64,000 nucleotides of DNA from Schizochytrium sp. TIO01 (lineage: Eukaryota > Sar > Bigyra > Thraustochytrida > Thraustochytriidae), in contig SMSO01000004.1 in NCBI GenBank assembly GCA_004764695.1, positions 1,267,501-1,331,500 of the forward strand. Reading direction: 5' to 3'. Positions 33,366 through 44,697 of this stretch are shown here, piece after piece. The first letter of the stretch is position 1, and each line of letters starts with the position of its first letter. The notes below the pieces were generated by a model that had not been told where the DNA came from, did not search any database, and was given only the letters and a program-made list of their open reading frames with translations. The translations under genes were made by a program, and so were the position numbers.

Positions 33366-34479
33366 ATGTCGCGCATACTATTTTTAGTAACAACTGTAGC
33401 ACTTCTTGTTCACGAAGGCAAGGCTGACTGCTCAGTAACCGCTTCCCCACTAGCTTGCGAACTTTGGAGTGCGCTCCAAGACAACTTTGGCGGTGCCAGC
33501 TGGTCCGCAATGCGGCACTTCTGCTACTAATTCACGTTATATAAACCCTTGTGGCAACGCGAAATGCCCTGTTCAAAGCGGTCTCGTCACGTGCAATGGC
33601 AATAGTCAAATTACTTCATTTAATTTCGGCTCCGATAATAACTTGGTTGCGGAAGCTGATATCTCCAGCTTCGTCAGCATGCTTGAGACTTACAGGGATT
33701 CGTACAATTTTAAAACTTTGACTCTGCAAAATCAGGTTAGCTTGGCCCTTAACGAATGCCTTGCACCTTGTGCCGATGGTATCACATGCGATTTCACTGG
33801 TTCTGAGTGCACTGGTAGCTGTACTACCGATGGAATCTGCGTCACTGATGCACCTACGCCTAGTCCTACGGTTGCTCCGACTGCGCCCACCACCCCTGCC
33901 CCGACCCAAGCCCCAACCCCTGTCCCAACCACAGCAGCACCAACCACACCTATTCCAACCTCTGCGCCGACTACTCCAGCACCAACCCCTTCGCCGACCG
34001 CTCAACCAACAAAGAAACCTACATCTCAACCAACACAGAAACCTACGAAAGGTGTAGGATGCGATCGTCTCAATAAGCTCCATGCCAGGCGAAACTGCAA
34101 CCTTTGGAATTCTTTAATGGATGCTTTCACATCAGATGATTGGAAAGTTTGCAAGCGTTCCCGCAATGAGAACCCGTGCAGTCCAGATGCATGTGCTCGG
34201 CGTCAAGGCCTTGTAGATTGCAGATTTGGACGCGTCATGAGAGTCAGATTTGAGCGTAACGTTGGTTTGACATGGAATCCTCTTACTAACGTTACTGCTT
34301 TCGAAGAAACTTTGCTCGAAGCGAACCAAAACTTGTTCAAGAGGTTGAAAGTTAACAGACAGACTTCGCTCAATCTCGACACATGCTTTCCTAACTTGTG
34401 TTCAACCATTAGTTGTGCCTTTCAGGCTGGATCTGTATGTACTGGTGCATGCACAGAAAATGGACAATGTGCACCTTAA
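33366..34479 (+). CDS. Secreted cysteine-rich, PT-rich protein with two domains (paralog 2, frame-broken)
   Basis: An ATG at 33,366 gives a signal peptide (I-L-F-L-V-T-T-V-A-L-L-V-H-E-G-K-A) followed by C-S-V-T-A-S-P-L-A-C-E-L-W-S. The frame ends soon after. Compared with the paralog at 38.5 kb there is one extra G at about 33,507, and removing it gives a continuous protein. Domain 1 is very close to the 38.5-kb paralog (L-V-A-E-A-D-I-S-S-F-V-S-M-L is identical). A T/P-rich linker follows, then a second domain of the same family (C-N-L-W-N-S-L, S-D-D-W-K-V-C, N-E-N-P-C-S) closer to paralog 1. There is no hydrophobic C-terminal tail, so it is probably secreted rather than GPI-anchored. It is either a pseudogene or an assembly error. 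Confidence 0.65.
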
Positions 34480-37400
34480 CTTGATCAATGTCATAAGGAG
34501 TCTTTTAACCAGAAATAAGAAAACTTAAAAGTGGCGATATAGCTGATATTTTGTCTGAGTGAAACCATTGCACAAACCAACTTATGTTATAGGCCTGCAT
34601 CACGCTGCTGTACTGAGTTACTTGCTTTACGCGCTAAAAAGAAACGCGATGTCAACTTGCTTGAATAATTTCACTTTGAAGAGTAAATTCTAGTCTGCTG
34701 AAAGATGAATCTGATCAGCTGAATGTTGCCTAAGAAGATCACAACAAAAGGATCAATGGAGGCATAGGACAACTTGATTAGCTTTGGCGTTGAGAGTTAG
34801 CGATCTGCTGTTTTTGGAAGCAGGCTAATGCATTTCCTAGTTAGGAGTCTATACTTGATCTGTGCTAGACACAATTGACGTGGTTAAGTTAACTCATCTC
34901 TTCAATGCTCAACTCCGATTTCACCTTATTTGATTTTAGCAATTACGTCTATAAATGTTTTGCACTTGACTTCGCAGTCTTGACTCCACAAGCACCCAAA
35001 CCTGATTGTCGCGTTCTGTTCCATTGGAAATCTGAATCCTTGAGGTCTTACAATGGAACGCCAGGAACTCAAACGATGTCTTGTCGAGGAGCTCCTTCAA
35101 AATTGGAATTTCAACACAATCAAGCACAGTTGTAATCCGCACCATGGTCGACCCATTCATGCTAAATAGAGTACACCAGTCAAGCTAGAAATTTTGTAAG
35201 TTTCTTCCTGGGGTTTCCAAACAAGAAAATACTTAAACAAGATCTCCATCTCCCGCACATATGCATTCAACACTGCCTATCAGAAATGCTTTCAGTAACT
35301 TTGAGTTGGAAATATTTTGCAATTTTGAGTTGGACATGCAACAAGAAGCACTTTTGATCTAAAGGGGTTTGTAAGACCAAATAATGTCAGCTTATCAAAC
35401 TCTGCGTATAGACTTGGATAAGGCGCAATCATTTTCACAAACCAAATTTATTTTAATTAAAAAAACCGAAACCACATTCCCATTCTAGTATGGACAGATT
35501 CGCAGAGTTGAAGTACATTTTTATTTTTTTTAAATCTTGCGCTTATCGAAATGTTGACGGTATTATACAGATTGAAAGTCATATTTTTATGGATTGCCTG
35601 GCATTAGAGAGGCATATAAGAAAAACATTTTTCATAGGCATCTGTGAGGATTTCTCTGAACTTGAAGGCAGGAAGGCGGAGCATTTCACGAGGTTACTAT
35701 CTCCATAACTTAATCGTGAAAAATCCGGGGACAGCCTTTCGTACGATAGATTTTAATGCTAAGATTTTCGGACTTGTGTAAATACCGTGCATATATTCTC
35801 TCAATATGTAGACTCGGATGCAAATCACGCAAATGTCTTCCCATCATGCATTTACTAAGGAGAGTTCTAGATGATTAGACTTGATGTGACAATTTTTGGA
35901 TGAGGCCCATGTTTGCTTTGAGCCATCTGCAAGGATAAAATGGTAGATCAAGTCATTTTCATGGGGAGACTGATCACAACGTAGGCGGGAATTCGGAAAG
36001 CTGTTTGCTAAGAGCCAACTAAAAAAAAAACTTCTGTTGCTATACTCACGAAGAGAAACATGCAGAATAAAATTTAACAGGTAAACAAGAGGCTATGCGA
36101 ATATCTACGATACAGTTCACTTTAGTTGTTCATCGTATTGCTAGATATTGCGAGGTCTAAATTATATACACAACGTATTGCTAGATATTGCGAGGTCTAA
36201 ATTATTTACACAACGTATTGCTAGGTAGGAGTCTTAAATTGGCCAAAAGTACGAAGTGGTAAGGAAAATAGATGCATGTAGTACTTATAAAACTACTACG
36301 TCTTAAATTGGAAAGTGTACTAAAATCCTATCTATCTTCCTTACCAATTCGTATGGGTTAAACCTTCTTCATTGAAACTAGATGAGCATGGTAGTATTCA
36401 TTAACTTCAGACTAATCAAAGACTCGCCCGCTTACTCTAGGTACTAAGTACGTACTCAGGAACAAGCTTGCTTGTAGGTAGCGTAGGTAGTACATACCTG
36501 CCTGCTTGCTTGCCTTCTTTCCCTACATATCACTGAATCATAATTAGATATGCATTCGAATTGAAGAATTCTAGATTGTAACCACTTAATATTTTCTGCT
36601 TCTTTGAGAACTCTTGCAGTCAAAAATAACTGTGACATCAAGTTTTCGGGCAGACCATTCGAGTTCTTCGTTGATGGTTGGCCTATCTACACGACCATTC
36701 ACGATTGCAAAAGCTGGTTTCAAGCATCTTTGACTTACGGGAGGGCCTTTTCGGACCTTTCCTCAACAGGAATGGAAAAACAGAAGAGCTTCCCCTACTG
36801 CAAAACGGCCTCCACGGTGCACAACGATTTTCCTTGTTTTTGTTGAAATCTCAACTTGAAGTAAAAGAGGAGCCAGTTTATTCTTTTCATATAAATTACT
36901 CACGTAACTAGCACAGGTCGGCCTTACGGAAGAAAAAAAAAATCCAATTTAGAGATTATGAAAGTGATTACCTTCACTTTTGATTTTATCAGCGTTACAA
37001 ATCTAAACTTCAATTTCTTGAGTAATCTATGGTATCAAAACGTATGCCTCGCCTGGAAAATGCGATGTTTCTAGATGATATAAATAATAACAACAACGTG
37101 TTCTCGGTTCTATAACATGCGCTTGCCAATAAATAATTAACCTCCCTCATAACGGATATCTATGAAAAGATTCTTGAAAGTAGCCGTCCAGAGAGTGTAA
37201 CAGTCTTTGTACAGCACGTCCCAGAAAAGTGACCTTTCTTCCGATGAGCCTCTTCCCAAAACAAAACAAAAAACAAAAAACTAAATTGTAGAACAGTACC
37301 TACGGACAGGAAACGCCACGTAAAGAAGCTTTTGATGACTTCAATCTTTGGTCGTTTTCATCATGACTGACCAGGTGATTGAATTTCTTGTGAAAAAAAA

Positions 37401-38504
37401 AAAGAAAAAGTAATGATGAAAAACTTGTGATAAACTTATAATTTTCCTTATATATATATTTTTAATTTTTTTTTTTTGGTTTAAATCATTAGAATTATCT
37501 ACTTCAAAAGAAGCAATAACAAAATTCTAGGCCTGCCACATAGCCCTGAATAGTCAATTGAATACAAACAAAAGATCATTCAAAGTCCTTTCTCTAACCC
37601 TGTGCATTGTAGCATTAGCGTTTGAAAAGCTTAGACAATAAAGATAATCCAAAAGATCTAAACCATCATCAAGCTGCGCGGACACTCTGTTCCAGCGCGT
37701 ACTTCGCTTCTCAACGCTTCTGGTTGAAAGACAGGACGGATATTCGATTGAAGCGACCAGGTTGAAACGGTTAGATAAGAGGCTGGTTTGAGCCTAATTT
37801 GTAGAATTCCAAAGAGAGGACTCGTCTTCCTTCTTGACGAGAGTAACTTCTGCTGAGATTGTATCAAACAGTCAGGAGATAACAAGGTGCCTTACTAAGG
37901 GGGTGTAAAAGTTTACGGAAGTTGACATACCAGATGTATGCAGATATTGCGTCTAAGAAACATTTACTAATGAAATCAACCACCGAGTAAATAGATCCGG
38001 TAAGACCAACGGACATTTATCTGCCTGGTACTCTTGAGAGTAGTTTGTAGAAGCAGATATCTTGTACACCCCCCTTTGGAAGTATTTTAAACTAATTCTT
38101 TCTTTCTCTGCCTCCATTCTTTCATCCTTTACTATGCCCCTTTGACGAAATTAGACTAGTCAAGTCATTGACACGTTGTTTCTTTATATATTTTAATTTC
38201 TATTAAAAATTAAATTAAAAAATTAAATTTAAAAAAAAATAATAATCATACCAACATATTTCAAGCCTATTCAACCTAAATATCCTATTAGGTTTTCAAT
38301 TTGAAGCTCATCTTGGAGGTTTTGCTTATAAATAATGAACGATCACATAAAAAGGAAATAACTAAAATTTTGCTCTACTCTCTGACGCGAAGAGGTCTAC
38401 AACAAAACCGAAACCTCAAACATTGTTTGATCTTTGAATGCTATAAAGACCGGAAAGCCCCTGCATTACTTTCCTCGCTGGATTGGAGAACTTTACAAGT
38501 AAGA
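34480..38504. other. AT-rich gene-poor region
   Basis: About 4 kb with no recognised gene. It contains a small 40-bp tandem repeat (listed) and several A/T homopolymer runs. Short open frames at 34,905-35,135, 35,490-35,708 and 36,604-36,846 show no family features. Confidence 0.4.
36134..36222. repeat. 40-bp tandem repeat, about 2.2 copies
   Basis: CGTATTGCTAGATATTGCGA recurs at 36,134 and 36,174, and a partial copy starts at 36,214 (CGTATTGCTAGG). Confidence 0.85.
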
Positions 38505-39488
38505 ATGATGAACCTTCGTACAGTGATCGTGGTTTTTATCATGGCTCTTCTTGTTCACGAAGGCAAGGCTGACTGCTCAGGAACCGCTTCCCCAGATTCT
38601 TGTGAAATTTGGAGTGCGCTCCAAGACAACTTTGGCGGTGCCAGCTGGACCCAATGCGGCACTTCCGCTCTTAATTCACGTGATATAAACCCTTGTGGCT
38701 CTAAAAAGTGCCCTGCTAAAAGTGGTCTCGTCACTTGCAATGGCAATGTCATTACTTCGTTTAATTTCAACTCCGAGAATAACTTGGTTGCGGAAGCTGA
38801 TATCTCCAGCTTCGTCAGCATGCTTGAGACTTACATGAATACGTACGATTTTCAAACTTTGACTCTGCAAAATCAGGCTAGCTTGGCCCTTGACGAATGC
38901 CTTGCGCCTTGTGCCGATGGTATCACATGCGATTTCACTGGTTCTGAGTGCACTGGTAGCTGTACTACCGATGGAATCTGCGTCACTGACGCACCTACGC
39001 CTGGTACCACGAGCTCTCCCACTACTGCTCCCACTGCTACTCCAACTGCTGCCCCAACTGCTGCCACTTCTGCTCCTACTGACAGCACTGCCACTTCTGC
39101 TCCTACTGACAGCACTGCCACTTCTGCTCCTACTGACAGCACTGCCACTTCTGCTCCTACTGACAGCACTGCCACTTCTGCTCCGACTGACAGCACTGCC
39201 ACTTCTGCTCCGACTGACAGCACTGCCACTTCTGCTCCGACTGACAGCACTGCCACTTCTGCGCCTTCTGCAGCTCCGACTGTAGGTAGCACTACCTCTA
39301 CACCCACTATTGATGTTGACAACAAGGGCAATCTTCCTGAGTGCAACTCCACTCTTACTGTTAACTGCACAACCATTACTGACGTGCCGACTGCAGCACC
39401 TACCTTTGCTCCTAGTGCTGCAGGTACAATCGAGGTCGGCCTCGTTTCTGCAATTGTCATGCTTGCAAACCATTATGCGTTTTGGTAA
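38505..39488 (+). CDS. Secreted cysteine-rich, PT-rich surface protein (paralog 3, intact)
   Basis: The start is the double ATG at 38,505; the frame extends upstream to a TTG at 38,301 that is not credible. 327 codons. A signal peptide (T-V-I-V-V-F-I-M-A-L-L-V-H-E-G-K-A) is followed by a cysteine-rich domain with L-W/I-W-S-A-L, W-T-Q-C-G, N-P-C-G and C-D-F-T-G-S-E-C, like an LRR N-terminal cap. Then comes a stalk with about seven 9-residue repeats (A-T-S-A-P-T-D-S-T), one or two N-glycosylation sites (N-S-T, N-C-T) and a hydrophobic tail (L-V-S-A-I-V-M-L-A) fitting a GPI signal. It is the only copy of the three whose frame is uninterrupted. A glycosylated surface or wall protein is inferred. 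Confidence 0.75.
   Translation: MMNLRTVIVVFIMALLVHEGKADCSGTASPDSCEIWSALQDNFGGASWTQCGTSALNSRDINPCGSKKCPAKSGLVTCNGNVITSFNFNSENNLVAEADISSFVSMLETYMNTYDFQTLTLQNQASLALDECLAPCADGITCDFTGSECTGSCTTDGICVTDAPTPGTTSSPTTAPTATPTAAPTAATSAPTDSTATSAPTDSTATSAPTDSTATSAPTDSTATSAPTDSTATSAPTDSTATSAPTDSTATSAPSAAPTVGSTTSTPTIDVDNKGNLPECNSTLTVNCTTITDVPTAAPTFAPSAAGTIEVGLVSAIVMLANHYAFW
39061..39268. repeat. 27-bp coding minisatellite in the stalk of paralog 3
   Basis: About seven copies of a 27-bp unit containing CACTTCTGCTCCTACTGACA encode a 9-residue serine/threonine/proline repeat. The first four carry GCTCCT and the later ones GCTCCG, showing step-wise expansion. Copy number probably varies between alleles. Confidence 0.9.
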
Positions 39489-40231
39489 AGTGTTTAATTT
39501 GATACATCTCACATTTTAGAACCTTCTCTTAATGCACAAAGAGGCAAAATGGTGTTGTAACCCTGGATTTAATTCTAAGAATTGTGAGAATTAAATTCAT
39601 CTGTTTAGGCTTTAGTAATTGGTCAACGACTTTGAATAGCAACGATATTCCTTTTCTCTGCTTCTTTTTAGAAAGTAAACTCACCTAACATATTTGATGC
39701 TACCACTGATACTTCAGTTTTGAATACACAAAAAGCCAACAGCTGTAATCATCTGCACAATATCGAGACACCAAGTACGATCTCAAATACCAACTCTACA
39801 GGACACATAGCTGTAGGCTTTAATCTTGGGTACAGTTCCTGTTCTTCTATATTTCTTTAAATCTACTCACATCCAATTACAGAGTCTTGAAACTCGTGTT
39901 GAGAATTAAGATTTATAAATCACCTTTTGAAATCTTCATACATGGAGTTCAACATTTAATGATTTGCATCACTAAGTATTAAAACCTTATCAGTTGTAGA
40001 AAATAATAAAGACAAGAATATATCAATAGAGTAAAATCTACCAATTTGAAAAAAAGAAAGAACAAAAAGGTCTCTGAAAGGGAAATTTATGTTTTTTAAG
40101 AGCGTGCAGAATTGTACGTAGTAGAATAATAAGTGACAGGCAGACGTCCAAAAGAAAGTATTGAGAGCAACTTCTTGCCAGCGATGCTGTCCGCTTACGT
40201 GCCTCATTACAAACACACCACTTTGTTAATG
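39489..40231. other. AT-rich intergenic region
   Basis: Convergent 3' flanks of the surface-protein gene and CNOT10; nothing else recognised. Confidence 0.5.
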
Positions 40232-42749
40232 TTAACGTGAGGTTTTAAGCAGACGACGAGCGCGGTCATGCTCACCGCGGCACAAACAAAGGTAAACCAA
40301 CAGACGCATTGCATGCGTGAAATCCGGAACCATATCAAGTGCCCTGAGAAGTAAGCGTTCTGCCTCAGATAAATCACTCTTAAGAATACGCACTAGTGCC
40401 AGATTGGTGCACAAAGCTGCTCGAGCACGTTCACTATTAGCGTCTTGGTCTTCCATAGTAACACCATCGGGGCGGGTGCGTGCTAACTCAGTTTCCATAG
40501 CCTTTGCAACATGATCGAGGGCAGGCCTATATCCTTCACCTTCTATAGCACCGCTTCTCAAGCTTGCTTCGGCGCAATATGCGTGGGCTGCTGCAAGGCC
40601 GGCATCATCCATAGCTAAGAGTACATCTGCGGAGGACTTGGCCATGTCGATCACTTTACGACTTGCCTTGTAAGCTAGCGACCAGTCTTCTACTTGCAAA
40701 GCAAGATATGCTTGGCAAAGAAGGGCGGTTTGCCGCATGGCCAAAACTTGTTCACGAGAGGTATCCGCCCCGTTGTCGAGACCACCTACAGATTTTGCAC
40801 TTGCTAAGTCCGAAGCATCCGGTTCATTAGACATTGGAAAACCAGACCCAGGCTTTCGTGTTTGCGTCGAAGCCGGCTGGCCACCTGGCAAAGAACCATC
40901 CTCTAGTAAGTTGAGTAAGTAAAGTACATGACATGTTGCACGAATTCCGCTTTCCAGAGAAAGACTTGTAGATGCAGCTTCACCAGATACAGCACTAGCG
41001 TCATTGGCTTTGTTTACATCAAATTTATGTCCTGATGCTTTGGAGGCCTTCCCTTTACCGTTTACTTTACGGGCTTGGCTGACATTCAAGGAAGTGCCTG
41101 CGACCGGTGCATTTGAGGTGCCTCCACTACTGGAACAGCCTTCATGAGAGAGCCCGTCCGGGAAAACATTTGTTTTGAGCAAAATCCTGCGTTCAGACCC
41201 TTCTCCAACCACGCTATGCAAAAGGCCCACCCGTCCTTCCTGGTCTAGCAATTGGGCGTGGGACATAACTACACACTCCGCAATATGCAACCAAAGACGA
41301 GGACGGTGGTAGGCGGCTGGTGCAGCTTTCAAGAAGCTTTCATGAGCTAATACTGGTTTCCCACAATGGAGCAACTGCACACCCAGATTGAACGAGATCT
41401 CTGCAGCGCAATGTTCTGGATCACTCTTTGTTGCTTCAAGAGCTTTAGCAAACATGATCGCGGCACAATGGTGTCTTCCTCGATGATGCTGAATGCAGCC
41501 CTTATTGTTAAGAGCAATGCCTTTGTTAAGACCTTTGTTTGAGGAAGATGACAGAAGGTCAGAGCAAGCCTGAAAATCTTTATTAAGGTAAGCCAAATTT
41601 GCTCGCAAGCACTCCGAGATGACATCCTGCACACTTGCTTGTTCAGCAGGAGTTGCCGCACGGAGACCACCTCCTTTACCAGGCGAAAGCTTGAGGCCTT
41701 CCCAAGATCCATCATCCTCAGCTAGTACAGGTGAAGAAGAAGAAGAATCACTCTCCCCGATGGCTCTAGCGAATTGGGCGAGATCAGTATTCACATTCTG
41801 TACTGAAGCCTTGTTGCTAGCACCGGCTTGGAGAAGTCCAATTTTTGCCTTGTAGTTATAAAGTCGCTGCATAACATCTTTCACCTGCGCCGGGCCCCAC
41901 GCCCGTTGCATGCCTTCCAATGCACGCTGCTGACTATCACTTGTGATGTCATTGCCACTAACATCTTTCCTTTTGTCGCCATTTTCCCCATCCATCTGTG
42001 AGGATCCATTCTTGGACAGATTTTTGTGCCCATTGAAGGCGTGGGGTTTCTCCAAATAGTCAATTACGCTCTGAGCTTGCTCAGCAACGTGGCTGACTAG
42101 CAAGCCGCCTTCACTCGCGCCAGCTCCGCGGGCAACGAGCGTATACACATCAAGAAGCAGAAAACAAATGCAGAGCGCAAGCCCCTCATCAACAGCATCA
42201 ATATAGCGAAAAAGGTTTTCCAAAATGTCTAACGCTGATCTCCATTGACGCTCGTTCACATGTACTACCGCACAGTTGTACAAAGCGTAAGAAGAGTCTG
42301 GTTGAAATCGTGTCTTGGATCCTGCACTGTCAACTGCCGCGCCAGTGGTATCGTTGCGAACCTGTGCACTGCTACTGTCTTCACCAGATAGACCTGATGC
42401 GCCTTTCATTGCATCGCCATCCTCTGATCCGGGCGAGGTTGGGCCTGCAATAGATTTACTCTCCTCCTTCCAAGAGTTTCATCACATTCTCAAAGCTCGC
42501 GAGAAGTTTCCACGAATCTGCGCCTTTACTAGATGCGAAGTCTGCCAATGCAGCGTTGTGCATAACTTTAGCCGATGCTGATCTTGCGCTCACCTCTTCG
42601 GCGGGGCTTTCTGCATTCTCTGCAGCGTGTTTTTGCAAACGCTGCGCAAGATCTTTCAGTGTCAAAGAACATTCTTCATATGCATGTTTATTCCACTGCT
42701 CCGCAGATTTTAGGGCCAACTCGGCGTAGTGTTGAGGCTTCGATGCCAT
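40232..42749 (-). CDS. CNOT10: CCR4-NOT transcription complex subunit 10 homolog
   Basis: CNOT10 is a TPR scaffold of the CCR4-NOT deadenylase complex, where it partners CNOT11 on the N-terminal part of CNOT1. The start is the ATG at 42,749. The first 97 codons (A-L-A-D-F-A-S-S-K, ending L-L-E-G-G-E) match the CNOT10 N-terminus but stop at 42,456. The remaining 700 or so codons lie one base out of frame and contain the typical S-Y-A-L-Y-N-C-A-V-V-H-V-N, C-F-L-L-L-D-V-Y and later TPR helices (N-N-K-G-C-I-Q-H-H, F-N-L-G-V-Q-L-L-H-C-G-K-P). Skipping one G at the GAAGG at 42,470-42,466 joins the two frames without a gap. An 85-nt GT-AG intron (42,375-42,459) would also restore phase. Serine/glycine/acid-rich linkers separate the TPR blocks. 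Confidence 0.8.
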
Positions 42750-43865
42750 TTCAACTCCTGAACCTCTTTCACAGCTTATGTCTCTGCGGTAAGTCAGTTC
42801 TCTGGTTTCGTATATAAGAAATTGGACTTTCTCAAATCCTGATGATTCCCAACAGATCGCTCAGATTGCTCAGTAGACCAATCAAGCTGATTCTATGGCA
42901 AAAAACTTTAGAGGTTAGACACTCACTCAAACGCAAGCACGTCAATACCGTCAATAAAGAATGAATTACAACCCAAGAATGGTGTTAGCGGGTACCAGTA
43001 GTGAAGAAAAGGTTGGTGTTTCAGATGAAAGACAGCTAGGTCTGTTGTCTATATATCTTTTGTTTCTATTTCTTTTTTCTCGACGAATCAATCAATGTGT
43101 CTCAACTTGAAGGAAGTAGCGGAAGGAAAGATTAAAAGAGAGGTTGTAACACTTAAAGGGCGCTCCGTTGACTGATCTCGGCCTCGATTATGTCCTGTTG
43201 CAGCTCTCTCTCTTGCCACAGCCTCGCTGCTTGTCCTTAGGCAGCAGCGGCCTCTTTCTGGACGCTGCCTTTCGAACGGCCGATGGATGCCTCCGGTGAC
43301 TAAAGCTAGAGTGCCTCGTCCGCCACCACGGAAGATCAAAGGCACTCAGGGCTCAAATTGATGGTTAGGCTCGCGGGACGGTCAAGCCTCCACTGTTTCT
43401 TCTTTGCAAGCGCGCAGTCTACGCAGCTGTCGCGGATTCCCTTCTGCCGCCTTCGCTCTCTCTTGTCCTCGCTCTTCACTCCATATTATTTACTAGCCAT
43501 TAGACTTCTATCAGCCAGTAGCTAGGTTCTACCCCTTGCATATCATGCTTAGAAATGGTAAACTCTACTGTGCTCTTCAATACTACTCAGTACAACACCG
43601 CAATATACAGTGGGCAATCAAGGTCATACAGAGCATTTGTTCTTTGGGCTATTGGAGAAAAATATCAGATCAGTATTCACACCTTGCTAAGAGAGGAGTA
43701 TCGAAAAGGTACTTTTCATAGGTGGTAAGGAGTGGTAGTTCGTATCTAGCTACATTCTTTCTGCCTCTCTTTTCCGAGTCGTTCTTTATGTTCTCTAGTC
43801 AGCGTTCTTTATGTTCTCTAGTTAGCGTTCTTTCTGCCTGCTGAGGCGGCGAAGAGGTAAGAAAC
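42750..43865. other. Intergenic region between CNOT10 and the IS607/Fanzor remnant
   Basis: No gene recognised. A small direct repeat (GTTCTTTATGTTCTCTAGT, twice near 43,790-43,820) is present. The CNOT10 promoter should lie just right of 42,749. Confidence 0.45.
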
Positions 43866-43869
43866 TGGA

Positions 43870-44220
43870 ATGGCAAGGAACCACCAAACCACAAACACTC
43901 CAAGTGAAGCAAAACTTCAATTCGAATTATCAAAGTGCTTCAACCAGAAGTTTGGTGTCTTATCAAGCGCCCTTGTGGTGCTTCTCTGTAGGCAATCGCA
44001 TCTAAGCAAGTGATGACGTTGAGGGCACCTATGACTGCGGTTTGTTCCAGCGGCGGCGAGCAGCACTGACCGTACTATTCGTTATCTACACCAGAGTGTC
44101 CTCGGGCAAGCAAAAGGAGAACTCCAAATGCCAGATTGGTGACCTCCGGCTTGCCTATACAGTCGCCTTCGCCGTCTACAAAGACATCTGTAGAGGAGTC
44201 AACTTCGAAAAGGACTGGCT
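43870..44220 (+). pseudogene. IS607-type serine recombinase remnant
   Basis: The plus-strand segment reads V-I-Y-T-R-V-S-S-G-K-Q-K-E-N, then C-Q-I-x-D-L-R-x-A-Y, then D-I-C-R-G-V-N-F-E-K-D. This matches the serine-recombinase pattern Y-x-R-V-S-S-x-x-Q-K-x-D, R-Q-x-x-x-L-R-x-x-Y-P, D-I-G-S-G-x-N-F-x-R-x-G-L that typifies IS607 transposases; the nucleophilic serine is in R-V-S-S. Just before it, from an ATG at 43,870, a separate frame (K-C-F-N-Q-K-F-G-V-L-S-S-A-L) may be the remains of the MerR-like helix-turn-helix. The rest of the catalytic domain is missing and the helix-turn-helix frame has stops, so the gene is dead. Confidence 0.68.
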
Positions 44221-44600
44221 TACATGCCCGAATGGACTACCGAGATTCACCACGAGCTTGCACTTGGGCTCTGTGAAAACTACGGTGTTATCTTTTTGCC
44301 TAAAATTGAAACCTCAACAAGTTAACAACGTGGATCAAAATCAAGACCGCTCGAATGATATATTATTAATATCTGACAAACGCTCATTCACAAAGCCGAA
44401 ATTTTCCTTGCCAGTTTGTTCAAACTGATTATTTGCCAAGAGGATTACAAAAATATGCAGTAATTGTGGTACCATCCACAGCAAACTCAAAATATTCAAG
44501 GCTATTAAATGCCCCCCAAAAGTGAAAGCTCGTAGCCGATTGTGATATCCACGTATCCAGAGGCATCCTTTTGCGTTACCAATTCAAGAACATTGTATCA
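44215..44600 (+). pseudogene. Fanzor/TnpB-like RNA-guided nuclease remnant (copy A)
   Basis: Frame 1 (44,215-44,325) reads E-I-H-H-E-L-A-L-G-L-C-E-N-Y-G-V-I-F-L-P then K-I-E-T-S, matching the TnpB/Fanzor block before and at the RuvC-II glutamate (L-P-x-F-E-T-S). Frame 2 near 44,444-44,510 reads T-K-I-C-S-N-C-G-T-I-H-S-K-L then K-C-P, the typical zinc-finger half C-x-x-C-G-x-x-x-x-x-L. Frame 0 near 44,535 reads A-D-C-D-I-H-V-S-R-G-I-L-L-R-Y, matching the terminal D-R-D-x-N-A-A-R-N-I motif with the RuvC-III aspartate. Order and spacing fit the family C-terminus. The N-terminal half and RuvC-I are absent, and frames are broken. Confidence 0.72.
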
Positions 44601-44697
44601 GAATTGTCTCCGTACCCGCGATTGGGCCCTGGCCCTACTTTGCCACCGTAGGAAATGTTAGTTTTGCAAAAATAAAGTTAGGTTTATGTCAAGTAGG
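44600..44697 (+). ncRNA. Candidate guide-RNA (omega/fRNA) region remnant, copy A
   Basis: About 100 bp directly after the nuclease 3' end resembles the sequence at the same place in copy B (CGCG-x-ATTGGGCC, TTTTGCAAA, ending AAGTAG). It contains a short hairpin, GGGC at 44,624-44,627 with GCCC at 44,632-44,635. In TnpB and Fanzor systems the guide RNA comes from the 3' end of the nuclease gene and its downstream sequence, so the position fits. Expression is not shown. Confidence 0.35.

Larger units (their letters stand above)
43866..44697 (+). mobile_element. Decayed IS607-like element with Fanzor/TnpB remnant (copy A)
   Basis: Pieces of two genes lie in tandem on the plus strand. First, 44,042-44,220 reads as an IS607-type serine recombinase N-terminus. 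Only a few bases later, from about 44,215, the sequence reads as the RuvC-II to zinc-finger end of a TnpB/Fanzor-like nuclease in three different frames. A non-coding tail to about 44,697 is shared with copy B. IS607 elements in bacteria carry tnpA (serine recombinase) and tnpB; eukaryotic IS607-like elements carry Fanzor. The order recombinase then nuclease is the expected one, but most of both genes is deleted. No terminal repeats are expected for this family and none were seen. Confidence 0.7.
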
